A stretch of DNA of 64,000 bases from Scilla litardierei (taxonomy: Eukaryota; Streptophyta; Magnoliopsida; Asparagales; Asparagaceae): NCBI GenBank assembly GCA_030789695.1, contig CM061132.1, positions 154,920,817-154,984,816 on the forward strand. The letters run 5' to 3'. This document shows positions 22,721 through 34,600 of this stretch, one piece after another; position 1 is the first letter of the stretch, and each line of letters begins with the position of its first letter. Position numbers and translations under genes: made by a program. A model generated the notes under the pieces. It made no database searches. It was given only the letters and a program-made list of their open reading frames with translations, and had not been told where the DNA came from.

Positions 22721-25104
22721 TGTAACGACTGGTTTTCGTGTAATTGGATTATTTATATTATCATATATGCTTGGTGGATTTTCTCCTTGGATGTGTGGTT
22801 TCGTCGCCATAGCTTTCATTTTCGATCGATTCGTCGTATTTTCTCGTTCCTTCCTTAGGATCGTCGATTTCGAAGTATGTCATTCGTGACGGGCTTCATA
22901 ACGGTCGTATCTTACTATTAGATCAAGCCTAGGAGTCTTAGGAATCGATCCCGGGGCCCCGCGCTCCGTAACGGAACTTTTGGTGCTCATTAGCCGGTAT
23001 AAGAAGGGGCACCGACCGACTAGATGTCGATCCAGTCGGTCGTCAATCCTTCTTGGACCGACTAGTTAGCTTTCTAAATTTCTCAGGAGTTACTGTTTGC
23101 TCTTAGTCGGTCTAAGAACGTTCATCGACCGACTAGATGCTAAACTAGTCAGTCAGTATTTGTTCATGGACCGACTAACTCTAAATCCTATTTTCGTTCA
23201 GGAGTTACTGTTTGCACTTAGTCGGTCTACGTTGGTCGACCGACCGACTAGTTGCCAAACTAGTCGGTCAGTGGTTGCTCTTTGACCGACTAACCAGTGT
23301 TAAAACCCTAATTTCTGGGCAGCCGCCAGCTCAACCTATTTATACCCAACCCAATCATTCTCTTCTTCTCCAACACGACCCAAAACCCTAAAATCTTCCC
23401 CTCTAAGCCCCCATCTCCCTCCAAGCTCCAATCCTTCATTCCAAGCCCTAAATCCATCATCCAATCCATCCATCCACTCCATCTACCTCTCATCTTCCCC
23501 AAAATCTCACCAAAACCCATCAAAATCCCCAAATCCCCCAAAACCCTAGTTTCCCCAAACTTCTCCATTTGCTTCCAGATCTGATCCTAAGGTTCCCCGG
23601 AGTGTTTCTTCCGTCTCCTCTTGGTAAGAAATCGATTCCCCGTTGTTTTGTTAACCTATTTATATTTTTTTATGAAACCCTAATATAATTTCTTGTTGTA
23701 TGTTGATTGGTCCCCCAAAAACAGCGACTTCCCCGTAGATTAGCATCCGTGTGACGAAGTGGTCGTCATCCCCGGTGCTAGGCAAGTGAAACTTGCCACT
23801 TAGGATTTAGGCCATGTTTTAGGCCATTACTCTGCTTTAGCGTAAAAGAGACTAGACGGTGAAATGATAGCCGCCTAGACGCCTACTCGATCTAGTTTGA
23901 CAACGAAACTAGATCCGTCACCTCAAATGATCTAGCTTGACAACGAAGCTAGAATCCAACCCATTTAACTTGTTGTTCACGCATACTTAACTGCCATGTT
24001 TAATTCAAATTAACGGTACGCGAATATGTTCATATCATTGCATTTTGCCTGTCACGTTTAAATTCAATTAACGGTACGCAATCATTTGTTCATGTCATTG
24101 CATAGTGATTAATCATTGTGATTGTGTAGCACACGCTACAATATTATAATCCTGGCTCGTGTTCCAGAAGCGAGCCCTGTAGTTGGAAACCCCAACGCTC
24201 GGATACCGGCTAGGCACCCACTTTTCGTGGGCACAACCCTATGCCAAATACACTTCCTGGCCCGTGATCCAGAAGCGAGCAAATGCTCGATACACGTAGG
24301 GGTGGGGTAAGAGATATGCGTCACCAGAGCACGAGATGGCCTGATCCGCCACTCCAGCCTGCAGGCGAAATCTCTAGTGTTTAAGTGAGTAAGAGATATG
24401 CGTCACCAGAGCACGAGATGGCCTGATCCGCCACTCCAGCCTGCAGGCGAAATCTCTAGTGATTAAGTGATTAATAGTGATAAGTGATAAATGATAAGTG
24501 ATTAGTGATTTGGTAGCTTTTGCTACATTGTGCATGCTCGTCTCCTTTAAACTGTTGCATCATACTTAACTGCCATGTCATTGCTTAATACTATAACTGC
24601 TAGGTTGCTAGTTGCCATTCTTTTAGTTTCCTTGCGCAAGTCTTTCCAGACTTGCTGACATGTGCCCCTTTCTCTTTGGGTGTCGCATGTTAGTTGCCGA
24701 GTCAGAGCTTGTTGCAGAGGGCGTTGTGTTTGCTCAGGAGGAGTCTTGTGGACACCGGTGACTTGTTGAGTTTCCCTTTATGTTTTAAGATTCATGTTAG
24801 TTGTCGGTGCGTGGCACCCTTGTATGCATGTTATTCTTTGTTGGCCATGTTGGGCCTTAGACTCCTTTTCCTTTAGCCTGGTGGCTTTTCTGTGATATTG
24901 TAATTTATTTATGGATATTCAGGGATTCAATAAATTGCTTATTGTCTCATTTTCTTATTGTTATCTTTGTTTCGTATCGCATTTGCAAGGACTTGCCATA
25001 ATAAGTGTCTTTATACGCTTATCAGACTTGGAGCTTCACGGCTTCAAGTTTGTGCGGACCTTCTCACGTCTCGCCTCCACATTTTTGGGAAGCGGGGCGT
25101 GACA
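22721..25104 (+). repeat. Solo LTR, chromovirus-like gypsy
   Basis: 2384 bp from TGTAACGACTGG to GGGGCGTGACA, with a perfect 5-bp duplication ACAAG at 22716-22720 and 25105-25109. Same family as the LTR at 4445-5778 but retaining the central promoter block: a hairpin array at 22990-23293, TATTTATA at 23337, and a splice-donor-like GTAAGAAA at 23625. A 79-bp tandem duplication lies at about 24309-24470 (AGATATGCGTCACCAGAGC twice). It splits the leader of the copia element. Confidence 0.9.
22990..23293. repeat. GACCGACTAG/CTAGTCGGTC hairpin array in gypsy LTR
   Basis: Three units of about 77 nt (22990-23064, 23104-23180, 23217-23293). Each is ordered TTAGTCGGTC, GACCGACTAG, CTAGTCGGTC, GACCGACTA, so each unit can fold into one long hairpin. 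The array sits about 45 bp upstream of TATTTATA. The first two units align along their whole length with units of the SIRE LTR array at 48710. Confidence 0.85.
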
Positions 25105-25879
25105 ACAAGACTGAATTATTTACAACATCCACGCAGTTTATATATGCTACATGCAATATAAAAATCAACCACGCAAACATCCAGGCATAATCAATACAAT
25201 TATACAACATCGCAGGCAATATTATTGGATAAATATATTAAATTTACGCTAAAAAAGTTACTTGGACCACTGAAAAACGTCATTACCCGTTAGGTTAGAT
25301 AACTAACCTAACGACAGAGCGGTCTCATGATCCATGTAATGATTTAAACGTAAATTAATATTTATTGTTATCCAAAAAAATTAAGCGATAATTACTGAAT
25401 TAAAAATAAAATTCATTAAATAAAATTTTAATTTGCGCCAAAAACTATAAAAAGAGTTAATCAAACACAATAACATCAGCCTGATATTACATGATTTTTC
25501 TGGATTTTTCCAGAAGTTTCAGGGTTTAATTGGATTTTATTTGAATTTAAAATAAAATTTGGCCTGCGGGACAGAGGCTCGCGGGATGGCTACGGGCTGC
25601 AGGCCCTTTAGCCAAAGAAATTCCCATCCGTTTTATTATTTATTTAATTACTGGGCTTCTGGCCCATCAGGATAGGCCCATGCCTCTTCTCCCCTTAATC
25701 CTAATTAGAGTTTTAAAGTGAAAACAACCGACAGGAGAGTCAAAAAGACTTTCCCTTTTCCTCTTCCTCTACAAACGCAACAGGCAGACATATATCTTGA
25801 TGTAAAATGGTAAATGATCGGCATTTAAATGATAGTCCATCTCTTGTTCAAGAAGTATATAATGTCAAGGGTTGCGAAA

Positions 25880-26445
25880 TGATCGGCCCCTCCACCTCCC
25901 ACCAGGGGATCGGAGCTACATGAGGCCCCACCCCCCGTTAGGGGGGTTGTGAATCGAGGTGCCCCCGACAGGGGGCGGCGAGGCTGGAGCCCCCCTCCCG
26001 ACTGAGGAGGGGCGGCGCCGGCGAAGAGCACCCCCCGTCAGGGGGGGCGGTGATTCTGACATGCAGGCAGGTGGATCTCCAGCGCTCCGGCGCAGCTGCC
26101 CCCCCCCCCCCCCCCCCCCCCCGACAGCGGGGGCGGATCTCTGGCGCTCCGGCGCAGCTGCCCCCCCCCCCCAAATGACAGGGGGGCGCTGCTCCGACGC
26201 GGGCGACGCTCTGACGCGTGCAGCCCCCTGATAGATCGGCCCCCCGATATGGACGATGGCGATCCGCACTCGACAGGGGAGGCCCCCCTTCGACAGGGAG
26301 GGGGAGGCAATTACGGCCCTGGTCCGGCAAACAGAAGCCTCCCCCCCCCCCAAGGGGGGTGGCCGGCGGGCGGAGGCACCCCCCGACGAGGGGGGGGGGC
26401 AACGCGGGCCTCCGCCGAATGGGGGGCGGCGGTTTTTAGGGCGCC
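25880..26445. repeat. C-run/G-run hairpin array in copia leader
   Basis: A GC-extreme block in an AT-rich region. It consists of repeated runs of 5-7 or more C, a 3-5-nt spacer (GACAG, GTCAG, GACGA, AAG), then a run of 5-7 or more G, about ten times over. C homopolymers of over twenty and about ten bases lie near 26099 and 26160. It lies between the primer-binding site and gag of the copia element. The apparent long ORFs across it are low-complexity artefacts. Confidence 0.75.
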
Positions 26446-26481
26446 GTGTGCACGGGTCCGGCCAAAAAAAATGAGAGCTAA

Positions 26482-26494
26482 CGTGCTGATAACG
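26482..26494 (-). other. Copia primer-binding site
   Basis: On the minus strand CGTTATCAGCACG directly follows the LTR end CCAACA. I know this wording from the junctions of several plant copia families. Confidence 0.6.
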
Positions 26495-26670
26495 TGTTGG
26501 ATAATCAGAGAAAATGAGTAACCATGGCACAAAGCCATGGTTCTCTATTTATTCATAATTGTAGAATATGAAAGGGCATGGGATACCAAAGGTCCACATT
26601 AGTAAGCTTGATGGGGATTAATGGGGAGATAAAGATGAGGAGAGGCCAAAGGCCTCCCTCATTCATAACA
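26495..26670 (-). repeat. Short copia LTR
   Basis: 176 bp on the minus strand from TGTTATGAATGAGG to TTATCCAACA, with AATAAATAGAG as TATA-like sequence near 26550. Adjacent to the primer-binding site, so it is the 5' LTR. Confidence 0.65.
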
Positions 26671-27115
26671 TTATTTGTTTTTTTCCCTTGACTCTACCCA
26701 ACATTGTTTTTCTTTTTTACTTTTCTTTCCATCCAAACCAAGGAATGAAATTTTCCCCCACCTTTCTTTCTTTTTCCTTTTCCACCCAACCAAACAGGCC
26801 CTTGATGTCTACTGCAAGGAAAGAAGATTTTCAGTTTTACATGGTTTAGATTGGTTGAATGCAAATCATTTTAAGCTTGATGTCATATTAAAGTCTTTTT
26901 CAAACAAAAAAAAATTCTCAATGGATTCGGACCTCATTTTCTCCTTGGGGTACACACTGACGTATCATTTGATCCAGACTCGATGAAGAGAAGACTTGAA
27001 TGAAGCTTCTCGCATCTAAATCACTCGATTTGTATTGACTCCACCTAATACAAAGACTTTGCACAGATGGTCAATCTAAACAAGGCAATACGTGTGGGCA
27101 TCGAGACTCTCGAGT
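26671..27115. other. No gene seen
   Basis: Pyrimidine-rich and AT-rich intergenic sequence upstream of the small gene. 26675-26986 is open on the plus strand but resembles no protein I know, and its start is low-complexity. Confidence 0.5.
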
Positions 27116-27120
27116 GCCAT

Positions 27121-27126
27121 TATAAA
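27121..27126 (+). promoter_or_regulatory. TATA box of small membrane-peptide gene
   Basis: TATAAA lies 63 bases upstream of the ATG at 27189, which would give a 5' UTR of roughly 30-40 bases ending in a CT-rich leader. Confidence 0.5.
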
Positions 27127-27188
27127 CCAGCGCTGCTTCCATTGAGCCACTCGATATTCTCTCCTCTCTCCCAAGTGTTGCGCGAGTT

Positions 27189-27374
27189 ATGGGTCAGCAA
27201 GTGTGTTGCAGCGGAGGCGGCGGAGGCGACGATGGTTTCGGCTTCGTAGGATTCATCGTCGCGGCGGTCATCGCTTATGTGCTCATGCTCACTTGCATCT
27301 TCCCTCCTCGCCCGCGACGGATTGTGGTCAGTCCTTATCCCATTCCTTACCTCCGAGAGGTTGGTTCATCGTGA
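27189..27374 (+). CDS. Small predicted membrane protein, 61 aa
   Basis: ATG to TGA with no intron. The N-terminus MGQQVCC has glycine at position 2 and two cysteines at 6-7, a pattern compatible with N-myristoylation and palmitoylation; a glycine run follows. Residues about 17-38 form one hydrophobic membrane segment (FIVAAVIAYVLMLTC). The tail is basic then proline-rich (PPRPRR, PYPIPY). I do not recognise the family. Support comes from a TATA box at proper distance, a CT-rich leader, composition that is GC-richer than its flanks, and lack of overlap with any transposon. It lies about 0.8 kb from the 3' end of NOP58, convergent with it. It could still be a chance ORF. Confidence 0.45.
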   Translation: MGQQVCCSGGGGGDDGFGFVGFIVAAVIAYVLMLTCIFPPRPRRIVVSPYPIPYLREVGSS

Positions 27375-28211
27375 GCTCTGCTTGCCGTGTGGCCAAGGGG
27401 AGATGGGAAGTGCTGGTCTTTTGCATACGGAGTAAGACGGGTGCAAGGCTTGACATGTATGTGTGTATTGTTGTTTGCCTCTTGATGTTTGCATATCAAA
27501 GTTTACAAATCAAAAATATTCAGTCTCATGTATCGTTGTTTGCTTCGTGATGTTGCAAATAAAAAACATGGAGTCTTTTGCATACGGAGCAGGATAGATG
27601 TATTGCTTGACATGTAATTTTTTTAATGACGTGATCATATTTGGCTTGCTTTATGGATTTAGGTAAAAGTAAAGAGGACGAAGAATGATGATTCAAAAAC
27701 GAGGGAACTTTATTTTGGAAATAATGATGTAAAATTGAAAGAGAGAGAGAGTATGGATAATGAAAAAGTACAATGTAAAGGGGAAAAAGTGAGTAGTTAT
27801 AATATAATGTTTTGTGAGAGAGGGCTGAATTCTTAAAATATATCCTAACATTTGGCCGCTTGATATCATAAAACAATCATAAACAGCGAGTAAAACACAA
27901 AATTACTCTTAAACTTACGATATTTTTTGACCTCTTCACTATTTATCGGCTGATTTATTACAAAATCTTGCGATACTTATCCAGTTTTGCTCACATAATA
28001 ATCCAACTTCTCTCTAGAACTTCCAACATAAAACCTAAATCCAAAGCATCAAAAATATGAGATAAACATAAATATATTTTACAAACATTGCAGAGTTCTT
28101 GAACCGTAAAGTGAAGCTATCCAAAATTGCATCAGCCAAAACACCTACTCTTCCACAATCCTAAAAACAGCCGCAGCCGCCTACCCTTCTTCATAAACTT
28201 TCTGGCGTATA
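27375..28211. other. Intergenic, 3' flanks of two convergent genes
   Basis: No coding region credible on either strand. For NOP58 an AATAAA (minus strand) lies at about 27953-27958, some 255 bases past the stop. For the small gene AAATAAA lies near 27557. Confidence 0.5.
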
Positions 28212-31200
28212 TCATTCGCTTTTCTTATCTTTCTTCTTCTTCTTGTCCTTCTTGCCCTCTGTTACGGCTGCTTCTTGTTTACCGACTTCCTGAAGCTCTG
28301 CCTCTTCGTCTGCATTCTTCCTCTTCTTCTTCCTCTTCTCTTTCTTGCTGGGCTCTTCCTCGGTATCTGGCACATCAATCTTCTCCAACTCTCTGCTTTC
28401 AACTTCCGCCTTCTTTTTCTTCTTCCTTTTCTTCTCCTTGTCCTGCTGCTCCTCTTCCTCGGCGGCAGCAACTTGTTCATCGCCTTGTGCCTCAGCGTTC
28501 TCGGCGTGGGCTTTCTTTTTCTTTTTCTTCCTCTTCTCTCCATCCTCTTCAACCTTGTCTTCAGCTGTGGCATGCGTGGTAGTCTCTTCTTCCTCATGCT
28601 TTCTTTTCTTCGTATCCACTGGCGGCTCATGTCCGTTTTCCATCTTCTCAGCATCTGCTTCCATAGGCCTTCCCAAAACTAAATCACTTGAAGGATTATA
28701 TGTCTGCAAAATTTAAGAAAATACAATGTTACAGCAAATGGCCGTGATAAATTTCAGTTCCTAATCGATTCGGAATATTGTAAAGGATACCTTAGGAGCA
28801 GTAATCAAAGCCCCTGCACCCTTCTTTCGGTCTCTATCGTAAACCTCAATCTTAGGTTTGCCTTTCGTAGATCCAGCAGAACGCCCCAATTCCCTGCCCT
28901 CAAGAGCCCTCAGACGAGCTTCAAGCTATTAAAAAGACAAAAAAACAGGAGGAAATAGTGTGTGTATTAATATCCACAGATAACAAAAATAGAGTGGGTG
29001 GTAAAGTGAAAAAAAGGAGATTATTCTGTAAATATTCTACCTTAACTCTATTCTCAAGCCCTATAGAATTGTCTTGGCTGTCTGCAAGGGCATCATATCG
29101 GATGGCTAGAGCGGTCTTTGCTGCAAGGGACCGAGAAATCTTCCCCTTGAGTTTAGGGGCTGCTTGACCAACTAAGGACGCGTGGAAGATAAGCCCGTAT
29201 TTTGGTGTGGCTTGCTTTGTCTTCAGAGCTCTGAAAAGGGCCTGCAAGCAAACATATATGTGCATCATGGTTATTGACTTCTGCGGAACGGTGAGAATAA
29301 TACCATCTTTATCTATGGATCAACAGCAAAAAAGTTCGGTTCCCAACTATACTCCCGAAGGAACAAATTAGATTTGCTGCAAAAGTTTCAGGCGTTTTCT
29401 CCCATTGCCTTCAATCTGCCTAACACGTGTACACAATATGCACACACAAAAGAGCAAGCTTATAAAAGCTAATAGACTGGGTCAAGTCAGATCGAGCTTG
29501 AGATTTCACATTTGTAAAGCTGAATGAGGTCTGTTCACAAGGCTTGTCTTGAATAGTAACAGTCAAGGTCACATATCCTAAACAGAGTTGCCAGGGTGCT
29601 ATACGCTTCTGCTAACTAATTCATACAGGTCTGTTCACACGGGTTGTCTTGAATATTAACAGTCAAGGTCACATATCCTAAACGGAGTGGCCAAACACCA
29701 GTTGCTGACATCTTTTATGCCGTTTCCATGTTTCCCCTGATGTTCCTGTTCTTTTATGTTATTTACAACAATAGGCATAATAAATCTCACAATGCATAGC
29801 CACTAGTCCACTGACGTTCCCAGGTCTACTAATCAACTCATTCCTCCCTTCCGATCTAACAACACATGGTCCACCCATTCTCATTTTTGCACTATCACAG
29901 CGAACATACTACATTAATTCTTTCTAGGCCGATTTTCACAAAACTACATTTATCCTTCACGGTTTTCCCACGATATTACCCTCGAATCCTTAAATTACAT
30001 AATTCTACCATATTCATCACTTTTTCCAATTTGCTCAGCTAACGCCCATTAATGGTAAATTTAGTTTTGTAGAAGATAAAGGTAGTATTGTGGGAAATTT
30101 GTGAAAGATAAAAGTAGTTTTGTACAAAATTAAATGTATATTTCATCTTTGCCTGGCGTTAGATAAGCAATTTGGAAAAATGAAGTATATGATATTATTG
30201 TGTTCTTTACGGAGTGGAGGGTTGTGTTAGAGACCCAGCACATACTAGGCTTCTAACACCCAACCCATATATTATAGATCCAGCCCGTTAGGCCCCTAAC
30301 ACCCAGCCCATACTACGCCTATTACAATGGGATCACACCCTAATTGTTAAGTATTAGGTGGAGATGCCCTCTGATGCTTAAACATTGCATTTTTTTGTTT
30401 TTGTCTGATGTGAGACTGGGATCGCAACATACCACCACGCTTTCGACAACCGCCGTCCACGACGGCCCACTCTGAGATGCCCACTCTAAGTGGCTCACGC
30501 TGCCTTTTTACCAGGTTGTCCCCTCTTAGATCGCTCCTTCCTCAGGTCGCCCTTTCTGCATCATGGGTTATAGCATGTGGCTTACTCTGATACCATTTGT
30601 TAGAGACCCAGCCCATACTGGGCTCCTAACACTAGCCTATTTGTTAGAGACACATCCCATACTAGGTCCTTAACACTAACCTTGCAAATGACTCATCTCA
30701 TACTAGGCCGCTAACACTGAGCTCCCACCCCAATTGTTAAATGTTAGTTAGCATCCTACCCAAAACCAATTGGTATTAGGTGGAGAGGCCCTCTAATACT
30801 TAAACATTTCATTTCTTTTGTTCTTATCCGATGTGGGACTAAGTGGAATCGTATCATGTAGTATTGTGGGTAAAACCATGAAATATAAAGATAGGTTTGT
30901 GAAAATAACCATAGTCCCAACTATTCTTAGTATGACAAAACATTTTCAGTTCTTCCATCTAAATTGTTTGGCGTTGGGGCTGCTTTTTACTTTTTCTACT
31001 TATTCAACAAATCAGAGACCAGCAATCCACATACCATTTGTCTAATTAGCATTAAAAGTTGTCACCATTTTACATCAAATAACATGAAGGCTTATAATTG
31101 TAGCATTTTCATTTAAATTCAATGAGTTCAGAAATTCATGTCACGAGCATGTGCAAGAATTGATGATTGGGAGGACTTTAATAGATCTAATGGAATTTCC

Positions 31201-31606
31201 AGTGCACAGCGTTCTTGACTGTGGACCTGAGTATCTTATGCAAAATTGAAGAATGCCTCGCGGGCACCAATAATAGGCATGAAGGACCATGGAAGATGTT
31301 CTAGCAGCAATCCTCTAGGTCATCACGTGAGGCATCTGAAAGTTTTTATTTATATATCCAAGTTATAGTGCTGCTGCCTTTTGGCAGCGCCTCAGATTGG
31401 GGTGACAATCAAAAACCAACCTGCAATAAACGGGCATGGGTCAGGCCTGAAAATGTATTGACCGTATATGACCCGACCTATCAACCTATTTATTAACCAG
31501 GTTGGGTCCGGTTTACTCATCTGGACCCTCTTTGACCCGATGTGACCCTTTACCTTATAACATTTCAACCCCCCCCCCCAAAAAAAAACAAAAAAAAAAT
31601 CAAAAC

Positions 31607-31637
<31 letters not shown>

Positions 31638-34600
31638 AAAACAGAACAAAACAAAAAAAACAAAAAAAAACCCAAAAAAAAAGTATTTCCTTCTTTTCAT
31701 AAATTCTAAATACTCTTACTGCCAGCAAGACATAGGAACCTTGTTATACGTAGTAAACTTCCTAGCAGTTTACTTTTTTGTCATGCTTCTTCTTTGGGCA
31801 TAGTTTATGGTAGTGTTTTTAACTTGTAAATTGTTATATAATTTAACATATTGAAAGATATGTATAAATTATTAAAATAGTTTACATGTCAATTTATGTT
31901 CGAAATATATATATGTATACACGTAAACTTAGATTTAATAATTAAGGGTTTAATTGAACCCAATTTCATGTTGTTGAATACTGAACGGGTAAAATGGCTC
32001 AACACACAGATTGACCCATTCATACATGGGTCAGAGATGGCTCACAAGCCTTGACATGTGAATTCCGCATGTTATTGGTCATTCATACCTAACAATGTTC
32101 CTCCTTTAAGCCACCATGCAGTGTAAGGATATAAACATAAGAGTATGTAAAAATGTACACCGCAAGTAAATTCCAAAGTCTAGAGATCCATGAAAATAAA
32201 AGACCTTGTGAAGAGGAAGTAAAATATTAGAGAAAAGACAAATGTCTCATTACAGAAATAGCTTGAGCAAAAGAGAATAATGTGTTGTCTATGTTTCCAT
32301 ATTCAATTACCATAAAATCTCGCAAGGGTTGTTTAGATTTAAAAAACAGAAGATGATGTTGCAATGCAGTCTTAATGGCCTATGATTCTCAACAATAGGG
32401 AAAAAGGACTTTGAATACTAATCCTAGACAAATAGAATGAAAAAGAGATGGCCAGCAAAGAACATAGTTCTTGTAATTGATGGACTAGGGAACAATAATT
32501 GTAAAGAGTTCTACATATAATTGCATTAAAATCAATAACTGGCCTATATTCATCAAATCTGCTGGCCACATTTGTCAGACCACTCTTACCTTGTAATTTT
32601 ATAAATCCACTTAATACCCCCATTTACCTCCACTCTTACCTTGTAATTTTATAAATCCACTTAATACCCCCATTTACCTTTTTATCTTATAAGTTATAAA
32701 TCATTAAAACCACTCAATACCATTTTTTAATAAATGTAGTTTTTAATGTGATACCTAAAGGAATAAGATACATTCTAGAATTCAATCACCAGTGTCAAGA
32801 ATATCGCCATCAAGGGTCAACAAAGTGTTTGGGAACAATAAGGTTATAATAAACTTACGTAATATAGGTCAATATACTGTTGCTATGACAACTGTCCTAT
32901 AATCATAAGCATAATGTCGTAAATGTCTCCGATACTGAGTATTTTCATGATAGAATTTCTTGTCGAAAAGTTTCTGACAGGGACATGACTTAATAATACA
33001 TATGCCCATGGTGAATAGTTCTATAGAAGCACTAAATCAACATCTATTTAGGTTGGAATGAATTTTACGAAATTTTTTGTAGTATCGGATATCTTTCACA
33101 TCGGAAGAGATGGACTAAGATCCTTGAGAAAGCATGCACAGCCTATCTATTGCATTATCTTGACATGTAATGAGAAGAGGTTGCAGAAAGGAGTTCTAAC
33201 TAATATCTTGCCAATATCTTTTTATGGCATATCCATTCTCTAGTGTAGTATGGTGCTCATGTCAACAAAAAGAATAATAAAAATGAAACATAAAAGGTGA
33301 AGGAATCCCAAATGTCAATGATTCAAGTGCGAAATAGCCCCTCAAGAATGATGGACCTCTAACTAATTCAATGGTCCACATTACCGAAGAATTGAGTTCA
33401 GGAACTTAGTATTATACATATGATATAGCAAAAACATGTCTAAGGCTTCCCCTTAACATTGAATCATATATCATAAGTAGGAAGCCATGTAGTCGGCAAA
33501 TCCACACATGTCAATGATTATTATATTTCATGAGTTCATGCATACAGAAAGACATTGGTCTTATAGAGGACGGAGACTATATGATAATTGTCTTGATAAG
33601 ATGTCATAAAACATTCAGCACAGTATACACATGCCTAAACTTCTGCATGAAACATTAATAAGGTAGGAAAATTAATCTAGACGCAACATATATCATATAG
33701 AACTTCCAATTTATCATCGTGTCCACATTGGGATCCTTGTTTACCATAGCATTACCACGTTGGGCTATATCCTTGCTTGCTTGCTTGCTTGCCAGCACCG
33801 AATTTTGATACACTAGTGATAACAAATCTAAAAATCAAATTATATCATATATAACTGGAACTTTACCAACTCTGAAACCTATATTAAGATTCTAATGTCC
33901 AAATTACCTATTAAAGATCAAATATTTTTTGCATGTTACCTTCTCTGCACCAAGAATCTGAATGGTACTCCCAGGTTGCTTTGCTAAATTCAACAAACTA
34001 CCACCATGGGCAATAAGACGTGCTCCAACAAGCTCCCCAACGAGGGCAGTCAAGTTAGGTGCTATGGTGTTCATCCTGCTTTTCAGATAGTCATATAGCT
34101 GAGCGCGATACTCTGAAAGAGCTATAACTTGGTCACATAGTTCTCTAATATTCAACAGGTCTAGATCGCTGACTTCTGTTCCCATGGAAATAACAGCTGC
34201 CTCTTTTAGTTCTGCCTCAGCCTCTTCTGACAAAACCTTTGAACCAAAGAGATCTATAGATAATAAGATACAAAGAGTACATACAGAATAAAATGCATCT
34301 CTTTGATTGGAATAAAAGGAGATAATTATATACCTCGGAGAAATCTAGGTTTGCTGCATTCACACGATTGCCCATCATCTTCACAGCCTTGGCGTACTGG
34401 ATGTTGTCCTGCACTATTTTAGCAAGCTCAGGGAAATGCCAACCATACCACTCACGAACTCTCATGGCATAAGTATTGAGCTCTTTATCAAGATCATCCA
34501 ACAATCCAATAGCCTGAATGATCATTGTATCCACCTGAAAAATGCCACAGTATTTAATCAAATTAGTCAGATACAACATAAAAATAAGTACACAGATAAA

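Larger units (their letters stand above)
19815..26670 (-). mobile_element. Ty1/copia element, decayed, split by gypsy solo LTR
   Basis: Read on the minus strand: LTR 26495-26670, primer-binding site 26482-26494, a long leader with a C-run/G-run hairpin array, the gypsy solo LTR insertion (22721-25104), gag (22367-21346), then decayed protease/integrase down to about 19815, where it is truncated before RT. Integrase following gag without RT between fits copia order. No partner LTR is seen. Confidence 0.75.

Noticed and set aside
25916..26530. Long overlapping ORFs on both strands over the GC-rich block
   Set aside because: Proline/arginine/glycine low-complexity translations of C-runs and G-runs, open on both strands and in several frames. 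This is composition, not coding.
26675..26986. 103-aa plus-strand ORF before the small gene
   Set aside because: Starts in a T/C-rich tract, resembles nothing I know and has no leader or promoter support.
28127..28716. Serine- and leucine-rich plus-strand ORFs opposite the last NOP58 exon
   Set aside because: Mirror images of the lysine/glutamate-rich coding sequence on the minus strand.
31392..31702. ORFs of phenylalanine/cysteine-rich or lysine/asparagine-rich peptides
   Set aside because: Translations of the A-rich tract in NOP58 intron 6.
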